64,000 nt of DNA, from positions 62,001 through 126,000 of the forward strand of contig JAPJBO010000161.1 of assembly GCA_030068145.1 (NCBI GenBank), read 5' to 3'. The notes under the pieces were generated by a model that saw only the letters and a list, made by a program, of their open reading frames with translations, was not told the origin of the DNA and ran no database searches. Both the position numbers and the translations under genes were made by a program. The stretch is from Diplonema papillatum (Eukaryota; Euglenozoa; Diplonemea; Diplonemida; Diplonemidae). Of this stretch, positions 61,785-64,000 are shown piece after piece (the stretch's first letter is position 1; the number at the start of each line of letters is the position of its first letter).

Positions 61785-62055
61785 GGTACCACGGCTACAC
61801 GGGAGCTAAGCTTCACGTGTTCGGCGGTACTGCAGAGCCACGGGCCTACGGGTCAAGTGCTACCGATTTCCCAAACTAAAGCATCAAGGCTTGGCGCACC
61901 TTGGGGCTTGGCGCTCGCGCTGAACACAAGCTCGTCGAGACGGTCAGCCGCAGGGCAGAGAGGACGGGGTTGTGGCACCGTGCTGCCTCTGACTCAAGCT
62001 TTGCAAACTGTGGTTGACCGTCACGTTCCTGGACCAGGAGCGGCCTTTTTGCTTT
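61785..62055 (-). repeat. R12 repeat, inverted partner of 26868-27140
   Basis: 'ggtaccacggctacacggg' to 'ttcctggaccaggagcggcc' is the complement of the 26.9-kb copy with scattered differences. Confidence 0.8.
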
Positions 62056-62208
62056 TCTTTCTTCTTCTTCAAAGTGAAGGTTTTTGTTGGAATTCAACTT
62101 CATACACGAACAAAGGGGCGGGGAAGCAAAGTTACAGTGGGTCACCGTCCGTTGGGTGATCCTTGCTTTTCTGGCATCTACGCATCTGTGTCGTACACTT
62201 TTTTTTTT

Positions 62209-62560
<352 letters not shown>

Positions 62561-62987
62561 AGTTAGAGTGCAGAAGAGTTGTTTCTTCCGGGGTGCATTC
62601 GTCTTCTTGAGGTTCTTTCAGTCTTGTTTTTCTATAGGTGGACAGGGTTTCGACCCTTAGGGAGGTAAGAAAAAGGGAGGCACATTTCAGATGATTTCTC
62701 TTGTTTTTTTCCCCCGCACTGCAACCTGTGGCCAACACGTAGGCCGACGGCCACGCTGTGTCCGGCAGGTAATGGATTCTTCATGCCATACCGACCCAAA
62801 TGTTCCGCCGCCGGCCTTCCAACGGTGTTTTCGAGTCTCCGGTTGAACCGCAGAGGCGGGGGTGGGCCGGGACATTGAAGGGCGAGTAAACGCTGTGTCG
62901 CCTTGCATTGGAACGGAGGCACTCGTTGAACAAAGATCGAACTCTAGGCATCGGAAAAGGAAATTTCTGAAGACAAGAGAAGGGACA

Positions 62988-63270
62988 ATGGCAAAGCTCG
63001 GAGTGTCTCTTGGGCGCTCCTTCGTCAGCAGAGGGGAAGGTACGCTCAGCATTCCGTTCGCAATGCACAAGGATCACCGGCGTCGGCTTTGTGAGAAGCT
63101 CAAAGGAAAGGTGGCGGCTGGAAGCATTGTAGTAGTGAAAGGCGGCGAAGAGCAGCCCGTGTACGACACTGACACCGCTTGGGACTACAAGCAAGAGAGC
63201 AACTACCAGTGGCTGTTCGGCGCGAAAGAGACATTTTTGTACGGCGCCATCGAGGTCGACACGGAGAACA
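62988..63270 (+). CDS. PEPD: Xaa-Pro dipeptidase (prolidase), first exon
   Basis: Starts MAKLGVSLGRSFVSRGEGTL and continues SIPFAMHKDHRRRLCEKLKG, GSIVVVKGGEEQPVYDTDTA, then DYKQESNYQWLFGAKETFLY and GAIEVDT. This is the N-terminal domain of eukaryotic PEPD (human: ALFALNRQRLCERL, AGSIVVLQGGEE, RQESFFHWAFG, YGVIDVDTGKS). Prolidase is a cytosolic Mn-dependent homodimer that cleaves X-Pro dipeptides; the metal-binding C-terminal domain must lie in later exons beyond the window. After VDTENS homology stops, with a possible GTGATT donor at 63271, although the frame stays open to 63377. It is the only clear host gene on the plus strand. Confidence 0.85.
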
Positions 63271-63374
63271 GTGATTACTGTCAGCTGGGAAACTCCGAAT
63301 TTTGCAGCGAAAGGTTTCGTATGACGTACGGCCGACCGGGGGTTGGCGTGCAGGCTGTTGTCTTCCGACTTATA

Positions 63375-64000
63375 TAGAGTGAAAGTTCGCTTGAAACTCC
63401 GGGGGTTTAAAGTCTCCGGGTGACCTTCGTCGTTCTGGGAAGATATCCTTTGTGCTCTGAGTGTCGTAAGAGTGGTGGTTACACGAGGTAAGAGGATCGG
63501 TGGGTACCTTGGTTGTTGGTCATTGGTGGTTTCGGCCATTGTCCACATACCTTGTCTTCCGACTTATTTAGTGCGAACGTTCGCTTGTTTGCTGCCTGTT
63601 TTCAGACTGTTTCGAGTTTTAGGTTAAGATAGGGGTTTTAGTGATCCCCGTGTAGACGTACATGTATTCGACCTCTTGTTTGACTGTTTTGATTGTGGTG
63701 TTCCGCATGTTTTGTGCGTCGCTTACTTTTATCCCGTGCGGACCGGTTTGGTCAACCAAAGCCATGCACGAACAAACAATACAAAAATACTCGGTTGCTG
63801 TCTTCCGACTTTTTCGCGTGGTTTTAGACTGTTTCGAGTTTAGGTTAGGTTAGGGGGTTGCGTGATCCCGTGTAGACGTACATGTATTCGACCTCTTTTT
63901 TTCCCCCGACGACAACTAGTGTCAGACTAGCCTACCCGAAGGCAGTTGATTTCTTTTGGCAAGATTACTCTACCGGCGGTAGTTGTTTGGGTTAGCGTCC
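63375..64000. other. Prolidase intron region with repeats
   Basis: An AGTCTCCGG long repeat (63375-63480), two near-identical blocks 'gtgtagacgtacatgtattc' + 'gacctctt' (63648-63685, 63864-63897) related to the conserved upstream element, and an R13 copy (63905-64000) cut by the window edge. No coding sequence seen. Confidence 0.55.

Overview
The window reads as nuclear DNA of a eukaryote, most likely a free-living protist or alga. Genes use the standard code, are GC-rich, and are either intronless or split by GT-AG introns. They sit as islands in a long, lower-GC mosaic of short dispersed repeats, minisatellites, A/T homopolymer tracts and non-autonomous transposons. I cannot name the organism. 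There are no bacterial operons, rRNA genes or CRISPR arrays.

Genes, left to right: an FLVCR/SLC49-type major facilitator (4613-6085, minus); urocanate hydratase (14382-16439, minus); a secreted transglutaminase-like protein in at least three exons (29361-32034, minus); a low-complexity His-rich protein (32871-34481, minus); an NADPH:quinone oxidoreductase of the MDR family (41920-42942, minus); a large GAF-like/coiled-coil protein (44422-47622, minus); a WDR53-like WD40 protein in two exons split by a 4.16-kb intron (49320-54616, minus); and the first exon of prolidase PEPD (62988-63270, plus), which runs off the right edge. The first seven are all on the minus strand. Smaller or broken coding pieces include a coiled-coil ORF near 35 kb, two LINE remnants (RNase H near 17 kb, reverse transcriptase near 37.3 kb) and a few orphan exon-like ORFs. 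The genes do not form one pathway: they cover solute transport, histidine catabolism, protein processing and redox chemistry.

The intergenic DNA is made of recurring families, named here R1-R13. R1 and R7 are about 225 and 305 bp, share both ends, usually finish in an A-tract, and all 15 or so copies lie in the same orientation. R1 abuts splice-donor ends of minus-strand genes and, read on the minus strand, begins GTATAAG and ends CTCGAG, so it is a candidate intron-generating element. Several larger elements have terminal inverted repeats and palindromic subterminal repeats (7.1-10.1 kb, 23.4-24.4 kb, 50.4-51.1 kb, 52.0-53.2 kb).

The most unusual pattern is that four genes are flanked by decayed, often tandem copies of their own ends. 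The transporter has 3'-end copies beyond its 3' end and 5'-end copies beyond its 5' end. Urocanase, the oxidoreductase and the WDR53 gene show related echoes. The WDR53 intron holds a second, transposon-split copy of its own downstream exon, still carrying a splice acceptor. The right third is dominated by tandem and segmental duplications (a 548-bp unit x3, a 530-bp duplication around a 16-bp minisatellite, and a GA microsatellite).
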